From CAYVKY01 sp964452115 (GTDB lineage: Bacteria > Bacteroidota > Ignavibacteria > Tepidaquicellales > Tepidaquicellaceae), in NCBI GenBank assembly GCA_964452115.1, contig CAYVKY010000068.1, positions 1-12,090 of the forward strand: a stretch of DNA of 12,090 nucleotides, read 5' to 3'. The notes under the pieces were generated by a model. That model was given only the letters and a program-made list of their open reading frames with translations. It searched no databases and was not told the DNA's origin. The stretch's first letter is position 1, and each line of letters starts with the position of its first letter. The translations under genes and the position numbers were made by a program. Positions 5,803 through 12,090 of this stretch are shown one piece after another.

Positions 5803-6753
5803 TTATAGCTTTAGCTTTTTCATAAGTTTATTAATAGGACCTACATTCTGAAGTATGTAAAAGTGTATTGCGGGAACGCCGTGATTTATCAATTCTTCAC
5901 ATTGTTTATAAGCCCAGTTTACACCGATTTCAATAACATCTTTCTTGTCAGCCGACAGAATCTCTTCTGACAATTCTTCGGGAATATCAATTGAAAAATC
6001 TCTTGGCAAAGATGTGAGATGATTTTTTGTCGTCATGACCTTGAGTCCCGGTATTATCGGAACGTTTATGCCGGCATCTCTGCATCTTTTTTCAAAATCG
6101 AAAAAAACCTTATTATTATAAAACATCTGAGTAACGATGTATTGTGCACCGTTATCAATTTTTAGTTTTAAATGTTCGATGTCAATTTTCAGATTCGGCG
6201 ATTCAAAATGTTTTTCAGGATAACCGCCGACACCTATGCAGAAATGCGTAGCGGTAGTATCCAGCAGTTCATTGTCGAGGTAAACGCCGTTATTCATATC
6301 ATTAATCTGTTTCACCAGATCGCTTGTATGCTCGTTGCTAGTTTTGAAAACGGGAATCGGTTTTTTATAATTCGTATCGTCGCCTCTTATCGCAAGCACA
6401 TTTTCAATTCCGAGATAATTCAGTTCAATCAAAGCGTCTTCGGTTTCTTCGCGGGTAAAGCCCTTGCATAAAAGGTGCGGCACGGTATCAATGTTATATT
6501 TGGTTTTTATCGCAACGCTGATGCCGATTGTACCCGGTCTTTTTCTTTTAACGCGTTTACGGATACCTTCCGGAGTTTCCTCATACTCCACTTCCGCAGC
6601 GTGCGAGGTGACGTCAATAAATGGCGGATGAAATTTTATAAGGTCGTCAACAATTTTGAATAACTGGCTTATATCTCCTCCTCTGAGCGGGGGAATTATT
6701 TCAAAACTTACAAGTGTATTACGCGCTTTTTCAAGATGCTCTGTAACTTTCAT
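5803..6753 (-). CDS. metF: methylenetetrahydrofolate reductase family protein
   Basis: A 316-aa TIM-barrel flavoprotein of the MetF family, which reduces 5,10-methylene-THF to 5-methyl-THF for methionine synthesis. Visible hallmarks are SFEIIPP (16-22, carrying the catalytic Glu18 equivalent), the folate-site segment FIDVTSHAA (45-53), NVLAIRGDD (118-126, with the conserved Asp near FAD N1), GAQYIVTQMFY (202-212) and VPIIPGL (231-237). Length matches the short bacterial form, with no regulatory SAM domain like the eukaryotic enzyme. Its ATG overlaps the stop of the upstream beta-propeller gene (TAATG), so it is probably translated by coupling and has no promoter of its own. No metE or metH gene is visible in the window. 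Confidence 0.94.
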   Translation of the reverse strand: MKVTEHLEKARNTLVSFEIIPPLRGGDISQLFKIVDDLIKFHPPFIDVTSHAAEVEYEETPEGIRKRVKRKRPGTIGISVAIKTKYNIDTVPHLLCKGFTREETEDALIELNYLGIENVLAIRGDDTNYKKPIPVFKTSNEHTSDLVKQINDMNNGVYLDNELLDTTATHFCIGVGGYPEKHFESPNLKIDIEHLKLKIDNGAQYIVTQMFYNNKVFFDFEKRCRDAGINVPIIPGLKVMTTKNHLTSLPRDFSIDIPEELSEEILSADKKDVIEIGVNWAYKQCEELINHGVPAIHFYILQNVGPINKLMKKLKL

Positions 6754-7763
6754 TATTCTTCGCTTGGTTCAAAAAAATCCGGATAAGCACAGTTGCCGTC
6801 ATCTGCAAGTGTAGTTGACTTTCCCGTGTTTACATTTATAACACCGATGCGATATGAATCCCCGTTTTCAGCGTCATAAATAATATTATCATTATCCATC
6901 CAGAGATAATGTCCGACATTGCCTTTGCTTATAGGTAAATATTTTTTAGCTGAGCCGTCGAGATTCATCGTATATAATTTTACGTTAGTGTTATCAATTA
7001 CAAGGAATCCTAATTTGCTCATATCCGGAGAAAATTTTGGCTGGTCTGCGCTTGTGAATTCTTTCGAAACCGAATATTCTTTCCCGTCGCGGTAAATGTA
7101 AATCGTGCCGTTTAACTGTTCATTAAAACTCGAGTAAGCCAGAATGTTTCCGTCAGGGGAAATATCCGGATGCATATTCGTATTAGTGTTGAAACTTATT
7201 CTCCAGATATTATTGTCCGTGGTGTCATCCAAATCCATAAGCACTATGCCTTTACCGTCATCAAGATAAGTAGAAAATGCCATGAATCTGTGGTCAGGTG
7301 TAAAAATCTGCTGGTTGGAATAACCGGTTATACTGATGGGATATCCTTCAGCTTCTTCAAAAAATTTAATATAAATTGTAAGTACGCCGTCAACATCCGA
7401 ATTGTAAATGATGGTTTCATCATCATCCAGAAGAACCGGATTTGTGCCGTCAGTTACATATACCGGCTCGGAAGGCGTGTCCGTATTCGCATCCCTGATA
7501 ATAAAAATTGAAGGAACGGATTTATCATCCTGAGTTTCAAATATTATTTTATTACCGTCAAGTGACCATTTAGCGTTTATGCAATTTGTGTAAAGGTTTG
7601 AAAGCTGCTTTTTATCGGAGCCGTCTGCATTCATCGTAAATATCTGAAGATAACCGTTGTCCGTTTTATCGGATGAATATACAATTTTTCCGTTTTCAGT
7701 TTGTGAATAAATGCTTTGAATTAATATCAAACTGAAAATAAATAACAAAATTTTTTTTCCCAT
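6753..7763 (-). CDS. secreted TolB-like (PD40/WD40-like) beta-propeller protein
   Basis: A 336-aa exported protein. Residues 1-20 are a clear signal peptide (KK, then LLFIFSLILIQSIYSQ) with a plausible signal peptidase I site after YS; there is no lipobox Cys. The remainder is built from PD40 beta-propeller blades, each resembling the TolB pattern xIFTMNADGSxxxxLS (41-56), SPDGNILAYSS and LYTMNLDGSAKKYL. About six blades can be counted, ending in an acidic FFEPSEE. It would sit in the periplasm or on the cell surface as a binding scaffold. The partner is unknown, and no tol-pal genes are nearby, so it is not called TolB itself. It shares a TAATG junction with metF, although no functional link is obvious. 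Confidence 0.85.
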   Translation of the reverse strand: MGKKILLFIFSLILIQSIYSQTENGKIVYSSDKTDNGYLQIFTMNADGSDKKQLSNLYTNCINAKWSLDGNKIIFETQDDKSVPSIFIIRDANTDTPSEPVYVTDGTNPVLLDDDETIIYNSDVDGVLTIYIKFFEEAEGYPISITGYSNQQIFTPDHRFMAFSTYLDDGKGIVLMDLDDTTDNNIWRISFNTNTNMHPDISPDGNILAYSSFNEQLNGTIYIYRDGKEYSVSKEFTSADQPKFSPDMSKLGFLVIDNTNVKLYTMNLDGSAKKYLPISKGNVGHYLWMDNDNIIYDAENGDSYRIGVINVNTGKSTTLADDGNCAYPDFFEPSEE

Positions 7764-7790
7764 TGTATAAATAAAGATTAAAAAAAAATA

Positions 7791-7813
7791 ATTATATATA
7801 ACTTTTTATTTGA
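7791..7813 (-). promoter_or_regulatory. weak candidate promoter for the beta-propeller/metF operon
   Basis: A perfect -10 TATAAT lies on the minus strand at 7791-7796. It is preceded 17 bp upstream only by a poor -35-like TTTAAT. The -10 is 27 bases before the ATG, a workable distance. The surroundings are very AT-rich, so this is tentative. Confidence 0.3.
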
Positions 7814-7918
7814 ATTAAAGTGAATAATTAATCCTTTTGCATAACTATTATAATAATAAGGTGATAAAAAGCACTGCTGCCCCAAATAAAAGGGAACTAT
7901 AATAAAGTGATGAATCGG

Positions 7919-7954
7919 AATTATATTCAGTAATTATTTTCCTGAAATATAATT
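7919..7954 (+). other. AT-rich inverted repeat/hairpin in the intergenic region
   Basis: AATTATATTCAG (7919-7930) pairs with CTGAAATATAATT (7942-7954), with one bulged A and an 11-nt loop. It is followed by a short T run to 7957. It could be a weak terminator-like hairpin on the plus strand, but no upstream plus-strand gene exists in the window to end. The rest of 7764-8030 shows no gene or RNA I recognise. Confidence 0.4.
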
Positions 7955-8030
7955 TTTCGGAATGAATCCCCTTCTCCTCTTAATAATGATGGGCGGAAAA
8001 AATCTCAATAATTCAAACAAATATTTCTTT

Positions 8031-8192
8031 ACCCCTTTAGGGGTAAAATGTTTGTAGATATAAATTTCTTTTTAGATTATACCCCGTCAGGGGTTTGATG
8101 TTTAAGCTGATAGGAACTAAACGTTCAACCCCTAAAGGGGTATAAGGTCAATATACATTCATGTGCTACAAACATTTCACCCCTATCGGGGT
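8031..8192. repeat. diverged palindromic repeat units, array 2 left part
   Basis: Four palindromes with ACCCC/GGGGT arms and 4-nt loops (TTTA, GTCA, TAAA, TATC) occur at 8031-8044, 8081-8094, 8128-8141 and 8179-8192. They are spaced 50, 47 and 51 bp apart. The first is followed by AAAATGTTTGTAG and the last is preceded by CTACAAACATTTC. These flanks are reverse complements of each other, so the outer units are in opposite orientation. The units look like older copies of the element that is tandemly repeated to the right. Confidence 0.8.
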
Positions 8193-8210
8193 GAGGAGGC
8201 AAGAGAACTC

Positions 8211-8350
8211 AGTGTTACAATTATATCACCCCTCCGGGGTTCAGGAGATAAGAGAAACTCAGTGTTACAATTATATCACCCCTCCGGGGTTCAGGAGATA
8301 AGAGAAACTCAGTGTTACAATTGTGTCACCCCTGCCGGGGTTCAGGAGAA
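8211..8350 (+). repeat. 50-bp tandem repeat array, locus 2
   Basis: Units 8211-8260 and 8261-8310 are identical over 50 bp, and a third (8311-8350) is partial and more diverged. The unit is the same as in locus 1 nearly 8 kb away; 331-380 differs from it at only two positions. Each carries ACCCCTCCGGGGT (the last has an extra G, giving a 4-nt loop). The array ends 58 bases before the arfB start. Confidence 0.93.
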
Positions 8351-8408
8351 AATTGTTACCTTGGCAAAATGAATTTAAAGGAATCAATATTTTGACTAAA
8401 TTTGATTT

Positions 8409-8813
8409 ATGAAAAGTATAAAAGAGCTTGCAGGTGAAGTTTATTTCAGAACCTCACGTAGCGGCGGCAAAGGCGGACAGAATGTAAATAAGGTTTCGAC
8501 TAAAGTTGAGCTGGTATTTAACGTGAGTGAATCCGGAATACTTTCACCGGAGGAGAAGAAAAATATACTGGAAAAACTAAATGCAGACAGCAGAGGAAAC
8601 ATTCATTTCGTGTCGGACTATTCGCGCTCTCAGCTGATGAATAAAAAGGATGCGGTTGAAAGATTTGAAAAAGCAATAAAGGAATCTCTGAAGAAAAAGA
8701 AACGCCGCCTGAAAACAAACCCTACTGCGGCATCAAAAGAAAAAAGACTGACGGCAAAAAAAAATATATCGGAAAAAAAACAATTCAGGAAAAAGGACTC
8801 GTATGAATATTGA
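8409..8813 (+). CDS. arfB: ArfB-like peptidyl-tRNA hydrolase, ribosome rescue factor
   Basis: Class-I release-factor-like protein that enters the empty mRNA channel of a stalled ribosome with its basic tail and hydrolyses peptidyl-tRNA. The catalytic loop RSGGKGGQNVNK (17-28) contains the invariant GGQ (22-24). It is followed by VSTKVEL, typical of the family. The codon-recognition domains of RF1 and RF2 are absent. The tail from about residue 94 is rich in Lys and Arg (KKKKRRLKTNP, then KKNISEKKQFRKK), as needed for channel binding. The 134-aa length fits ArfB/YaeJ (~140). No Shine-Dalgarno precedes the ATG at 8409. Its last 11 bases overlap the start of pgeF. Confidence 0.93.
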   Translation: MKSIKELAGEVYFRTSRSGGKGGQNVNKVSTKVELVFNVSESGILSPEEKKNILEKLNADSRGNIHFVSDYSRSQLMNKKDAVERFEKAIKESLKKKKRRLKTNPTAASKEKRLTAKKNISEKKQFRKKDSYEY

Positions 8814-9540
8814 ATTTGTCAGACCGCAAAAGGTAATGAATAACGGTAATGTATTATGCTGCATAACAACAGGAACGGGAGGATATTCAGCGCTTCCTTA
8901 CGGACTTAATATGAGTCTGAAAGTGAATGATAATCCTGAAGCGGTTATTAAAAACAGAAATGCGGTTTACAGTGCACTCGGTATATCGAATGAAAAAATT
9001 GTGCTTCAGAAACAAATTCATTCGGCTAACATATCCTATGTTACCGAAGGAGGAACGATTCCGGCAAATGATGCACTCATTACGGATAAAAAGAATTTAT
9101 TTCTTGCAGTATCTGTTGCCGATTGCTATCCCGTATTTCTTACAGATACATCTCACAAGGTTGCTGCTGCCATTCATTCGGGCTGGAGAGGCACGGAAAA
9201 AAATATTACCGGGCTAACGGTGGAAAAGCTAAAAAATAAATTTGAAATTAATCCCGTTGATATGCTTGCATTTATCGGTCCCGGAATTTGTGCGGAGCAC
9301 TTTGAAGTCGGCAGGGAAGTTTATGAAAAATTTTCTGAAAATGTCAGATTTTCAAACGGGGAAAAATATTATGTGGATTTGAGAAAAAATATTTTCAATC
9401 AGCTTATAAACAGCGGACTGAAAAATGATAATATTGAAGTATCCGGACTTTGCACTTACGGGAATCCTAAACTGCATTCCTACAGAAGGGACAGGGAAGT
9501 GTCCGGAAGGATGTTCGGATTTATTGGTCTTCTGCCGTAA
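8803..9540 (+). CDS. pgeF: peptidoglycan editing factor PgeF (laccase-domain, YfiH family)
   Basis: A 245-aa cytosolic YfiH/DUF152 protein. The family was first described as a copper polyphenol oxidase, while E. coli YfiH/PgeF prevents misincorporation of serine in place of L-alanine in peptidoglycan precursors. Some members also act on purine nucleosides. The metal-binding triad is intact: H73 (KQIHSAN), C108 (SVADCYPV) and H125 (AIHSGWRGT). The further blocks GTGGYSALPYGLNMSL (24-39) and FIGPGI support it. The frame starts 11 bases before the arfB stop. AAGGA five bases upstream is the one Shine-Dalgarno-like sequence seen in the window, and translational coupling is likely. The C-terminus overlaps the end of the convergent MFS gene by 20 bp. 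Confidence 0.94.
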   Translation: MNIEFVRPQKVMNNGNVLCCITTGTGGYSALPYGLNMSLKVNDNPEAVIKNRNAVYSALGISNEKIVLQKQIHSANISYVTEGGTIPANDALITDKKNLFLAVSVADCYPVFLTDTSHKVAAAIHSGWRGTEKNITGLTVEKLKNKFEINPVDMLAFIGPGICAEHFEVGREVYEKFSENVRFSNGEKYYVDLRKNIFNQLINSGLKNDNIEVSGLCTYGNPKLHSYRRDREVSGRMFGFIGLLP

Positions 9541-10753
9541 CGGGGGAACGTTTCAAAAGATAAGATAAGCCGAACAGTGTAATAACCGCCATAAATACCG
9601 CTCCTGAAATAAACGGCGCGTGATAACCCAAATACTGATAAACAAAGCCGCCCCAAAGCGGACCGAAAAATCTAGCCAGTGAGCCGAGTGCCTGCGTGAT
9701 GCCGAGTACAGAGCCCTGCTCTTGCCTGCTTACATTCATTGAAATCAAACCCAAAACCATCGGGTTATTCAAGCCGTTACCGAATGCCAGTACGGTAAGT
9801 GTCAAAAGCATTTGCGGAATCGAAGTACAAAACGGAATCGAAAAAAGTCCGAACATCGTTAATATATTTCCTATGAGAACCGATTTTTCCTCGCCAATGC
9901 TCTTTTTAAAAAATTTAATAAGCACACCCTGAACAAGCGCTGCAATGATTCCCATATAAGACAATAGATAGCTGGTCCAGTCGGTTCCGAGATGAAGTCC
10001 TTCAGGCCTTTCCACAAAGAGCAGAAATGTTGCGTGTATGTTTGCAAAGGAGAATGTGATGAAGAAGAAAATAATAACATAAATCCCCACTTTTTTATTC
10101 CTTAGCACATCGTGAACAGCCCTGAAGTTAATAATTGTAACGCCCTTGAAATTTTTCTTATTATGGGCTTTGATATCTTCGGGGAGAGTTTCTTTGAAAA
10201 TGGAAATGCACAGCATTAATGCAATGAAAGAAAACACGCTTGAAAGTAAAATCGGAATGCCGTAGCCAAATTTCACGGAAAGGAACCCGCCTAATGCAGG
10301 ACCGAAAAGGAAACCGAGTCCGAATGCCGCTCCGATTATTCCCATTCCTTTAGAGCGGTTTTCAATAGTTGTGATATCCGATATTGTGGATTGTGCAGCG
10401 GCAATATTTCCGGAAAAAATTCCCGCAAAAGCACGCGATGTAATGAGCAATATTATTGACGGGACTATACCGGAGAATACGAGCGTCATCATAAGGTACG
10501 ATATAACATTTCCTGCAAGACTTATGATTAAAATATTTTTACGTCCGTATATGTCCGAAAATGAACCCCACACAGGTGTGAAGATAAATTGCATCAGTGA
10601 AAAGATTCCCACCACGACGCCTATCATTGATTCGGGCTCGTGCATTTGATTTTTCAGAAAATCGGGAAGCAGCGGGATGATAATACCGAAGCCAAGTAAA
10701 TCAATAAATACAGTCAGAAATATGACTATGAAAGCAGATTTATTCTTATTCAT
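9521..10753 (-). CDS. MFS transporter, drug:H+ antiporter-like (TetA/TCR type)
   Basis: A 410-aa inner-membrane protein with the hydrophobic pattern of 12 transmembrane helices. TM1 carries FIDLLGFGIIIPLLPDF (16-32), close to TetA. Motif A GSFSDIYGRKN (63-73) follows TM2. TM5 contains the antiporter-type motif C GLGFLFGPALGGFL. The charged central loop between TM6 and TM7 (KETLPEDIKAHNKKN and following) is normal. Substrate cannot be read from sequence. Homologues are commonly annotated as TCR/Tet or multidrug exporters, which is not proof of drug resistance. It starts 20 bp after the site-2 protease gene on the same strand and probably shares its transcript. Confidence 0.9.
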   Translation of the reverse strand: MNKNKSAFIVIFLTVFIDLLGFGIIIPLLPDFLKNQMHEPESMIGVVVGIFSLMQFIFTPVWGSFSDIYGRKNILIISLAGNVISYLMMTLVFSGIVPSIILLITSRAFAGIFSGNIAAAQSTISDITTIENRSKGMGIIGAAFGLGFLFGPALGGFLSVKFGYGIPILLSSVFSFIALMLCISIFKETLPEDIKAHNKKNFKGVTIINFRAVHDVLRNKKVGIYVIIFFFITFSFANIHATFLLFVERPEGLHLGTDWTSYLLSYMGIIAALVQGVLIKFFKKSIGEEKSVLIGNILTMFGLFSIPFCTSIPQMLLTLTVLAFGNGLNNPMVLGLISMNVSRQEQGSVLGITQALGSLARFFGPLWGGFVYQYLGYHAPFISGAVFMAVITLFGLSYLLKRSPVTAEDQ

Positions 10754-10773
10754 TTAAAATTAAATTTGTACCG

Positions 10774-11739
10774 TTACAATTCGTAAATCGGGATTGGGCA
10801 AAATGAAATTGCAAATATAAGAAACGCAAACCAGCCTAAAAAAGTTCGTTTTGCGTCTAAGCTTGAATTTTCATCCGTAAGAATCGGAGGATGTTTTATT
10901 TTTATTACAAAATAAAGTAGCAGTCCCCAAACCAGCCAGTTTGTTGAACCTATTAATAAGTTTGGAAAAATATATGTAAGTATCCCAAGAACTCCGAAAA
11001 TCATAAGAAGGGCGAAAACAATGTAAGCGACGTATTTATGTTTGTTACCAAACATTGCATACGAAATATGTCCGCCGTCCAATTGACCTACAGGCATCAG
11101 GTTGAGCGACGTTATGAGAAGTCCGAACCATCCGACGCATAAAAACGGATAATGATAAATTTCATTCATCGGAGGAACAAAAGCTTTTGAACTGAGCAAT
11201 GCGGTCAATTTATTTCCGATTAAAAAAATAAGATTATTTCCGAAGTATAATCCCGATGTCAATATTCCGCCTTCTCTGTATTCGGGATGAATGTTGTATA
11301 AATATTCAATTGAGGGCAAGTGAGTGTAACCGTAAACCAGTATCGCAATAGTTACAAACCAGCCTGCAAGCGGACCTGCCACGCCGACATCGAAAAGGGA
11401 TTTTTTGTCCTGAGTCGGCGATTTCATTCTGATTACGGCTCCCATAGTTCCGAACGGATTCAGCATCAGAAACGGGAAAGGAATATAATAAGGCAGTGTA
11501 ACTTTAATTTTATGAGCACGCGCAGCAAAGTAATGACCAAATTCATGCGAAGTAATCATAAGCATAAGCAATATGGAATACGGCAGTCCTTTCGGAAAAT
11601 TTTCGAGCTGATACGGGTCCATATTTGACCATGCAACGCCTGCCAATGTTACCGTAAGAAAAGTCGTTATAAACAATAGAACATTTATGCTGACTTTTTT
11701 AAACGTAAATTCTTTCTCTTTGTAATAAAATTCATCCAT
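10774..11739 (-). CDS. site-2-type intramembrane metalloprotease (M50 family)
   Basis: A 321-aa polytopic membrane protein with the two M50 signatures: HEFGH (65-69, zinc-binding HExxH) and NLMPVGQLDG (213-222, NxxPxxxxDG supplying the Asp ligand). About six to seven hydrophobic helices are visible. No PDZ domain is inserted, unlike RseP/RasP-type enzymes. Residues 117-126 (DVGVAGPLAG) match the GxxxG region of a core helix. This class cleaves membrane-anchored substrates, for instance anti-sigma factors or signal-peptide remnants, but this subfamily has no assigned substrate. It lies upstream of the MFS gene with a 20-bp gap. No sigma or anti-sigma gene is visible next to it. Confidence 0.9.
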   Translation of the reverse strand: MDEFYYKEKEFTFKKVSINVLLFITTFLTVTLAGVAWSNMDPYQLENFPKGLPYSILLMLMITSHEFGHYFAARAHKIKVTLPYYIPFPFLMLNPFGTMGAVIRMKSPTQDKKSLFDVGVAGPLAGWFVTIAILVYGYTHLPSIEYLYNIHPEYREGGILTSGLYFGNNLIFLIGNKLTALLSSKAFVPPMNEIYHYPFLCVGWFGLLITSLNLMPVGQLDGGHISYAMFGNKHKYVAYIVFALLMIFGVLGILTYIFPNLLIGSTNWLVWGLLLYFVIKIKHPPILTDENSSLDAKRTFLGWFAFLIFAISFCPIPIYEL

Positions 11740-11854
11740 TCATTCAAAAAATAAAATTACTAAATAACAAAAACAATAACAGTACATAAAAAATTGTTTA
11801 TGGTGGCAATAATCTTATCTGTAAATGAAAAAATTTTGGATAATAAATTTTAAA

Positions 11855-11883
11855 TTGACATTATAATAATATATTTGTAGCTT
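11855..11883 (+). promoter_or_regulatory. weak candidate promoter for the terminal gene
   Basis: TTGACA (11855-11860) is a perfect -35. It is followed at 17 bp by TAGCTT (11878-11883), a mediocre -10. TATATTTG (11870-11877) in the same place also matches the Bacteroidota -7 element TAnnTTTG, but its -33 partner is not in register. The start codon lies 108 bases further on. This rests on base patterns only. Confidence 0.35.
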
Positions 11884-11991
11884 TATGCATTGGGCATTAT
11901 AAAGTTTCGAGTTATTATTTTTATTAAACTAAAAATAAAAATATATTATAGAAAAAATAAGTAACACTTTACAAACTAAATAGTATTTGCA

Positions 11992-12090
11992 ATGTTGAAG
12001 CTTTATTTAAACCCAAAAAGTATGTTGATAATTCTGGTATTATTGATATATACAAGTGCAGCAGGGGAAACGAAAGACAATGAAAATTTA
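11992..12090 (+). CDS. N-terminus of an exported or membrane-anchored protein, truncated by the window end
   Basis: The frame stays open for 33 codons to the last base of the window. The ATG at 11992 is followed by a short polar stretch (LKLYLNPKS), then a strongly hydrophobic segment MLIILVLLIYTSAAG, then GETKDNENL. This is a signal peptide with a possible cleavage after SAA, or an N-terminal anchor. The second Met (codon 11) is an alternative start nearer the hydrophobic core. The product cannot be identified from so little. It is divergent from the site-2 protease gene across 252 bp of AT-rich DNA. Confidence 0.6.
   Translation, partial: MLKLYLNPKSMLIILVLLIYTSAAGETKDNENL

Noticed and set aside
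8163..8372. 69-aa open frame before arfB
   Set aside because: Same repeat-derived peptide as at locus 1. It is not a gene.
9521..10753. Specific antibiotic-resistance assignment (tetA) for the MFS gene
   Set aside because: Motifs place it in the TCR/Tet-like group, but the substrate cannot be inferred and the context is housekeeping.

Overview
The window reads as ordinary chromosomal housekeeping DNA, AT-rich and protein-dense, from a free-living bacterium of the Bacteroidota/Ignavibacteriota (FCB) type. This placement is inferred from several things: the Mrp protein lacks the usual CxxC pair, nearly every gene lacks a Shine-Dalgarno sequence and has an A/T-rich leader, and the palindromic ACCCC...GGGGT intergenic repeats look familiar from such genomes. 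No phage, transposase, CRISPR or toxin genes are present.

Layout. Positions 1-785 hold no gene, but an array of ~50-bp hairpin-containing repeats (22-410) and a 105-bp tandem duplication (404-613). Then come mrp and a NifU-type scaffold gene with overlapping stop and start (786-2095, Fe-S assembly), running tail-to-tail into a sugar-nucleotidyltransferase gene (2090-2749, minus). nadA (quinolinate synthase, plus) diverges from that gene. It converges on a minus-strand block that reads, in transcription order: TolB-like beta-propeller gene, metF, a putative leader with promoter and terminator hairpin, a shortened Nif3-family gene, a coiled-coil zinc-ribbon gene, and the RNase P RNA gene rnpB. 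A second repeat array (8031-8341) precedes arfB and pgeF (plus, overlapping). Their end overlaps the end of an MFS transporter gene, which lies downstream of a site-2-type membrane metalloprotease gene (minus). The last 99 bases open a secreted or membrane-anchored protein that is cut by the window end.

How the genes fit together. Mrp and NifU form a likely Fe-S carrier/scaffold pair, and NadA, a [4Fe-4S] enzyme, lies nearby. The Nif3-like, zinc-ribbon and rnpB genes form a compact cluster. rnpB has its own sigma70-type promoter hidden in the last codons of the zinc-ribbon gene. ArfB (ribosome rescue) and PgeF (peptidoglycan-editing laccase-fold enzyme) are translationally coupled.

The signals most worth following are the two phased hairpin-repeat arrays, the promoter-plus-terminator leader before the Nif3-like gene, and that gene's loss of the metal-binding half of the Nif3 fold. 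I did not see convincing evidence of a wholly new multi-gene system.
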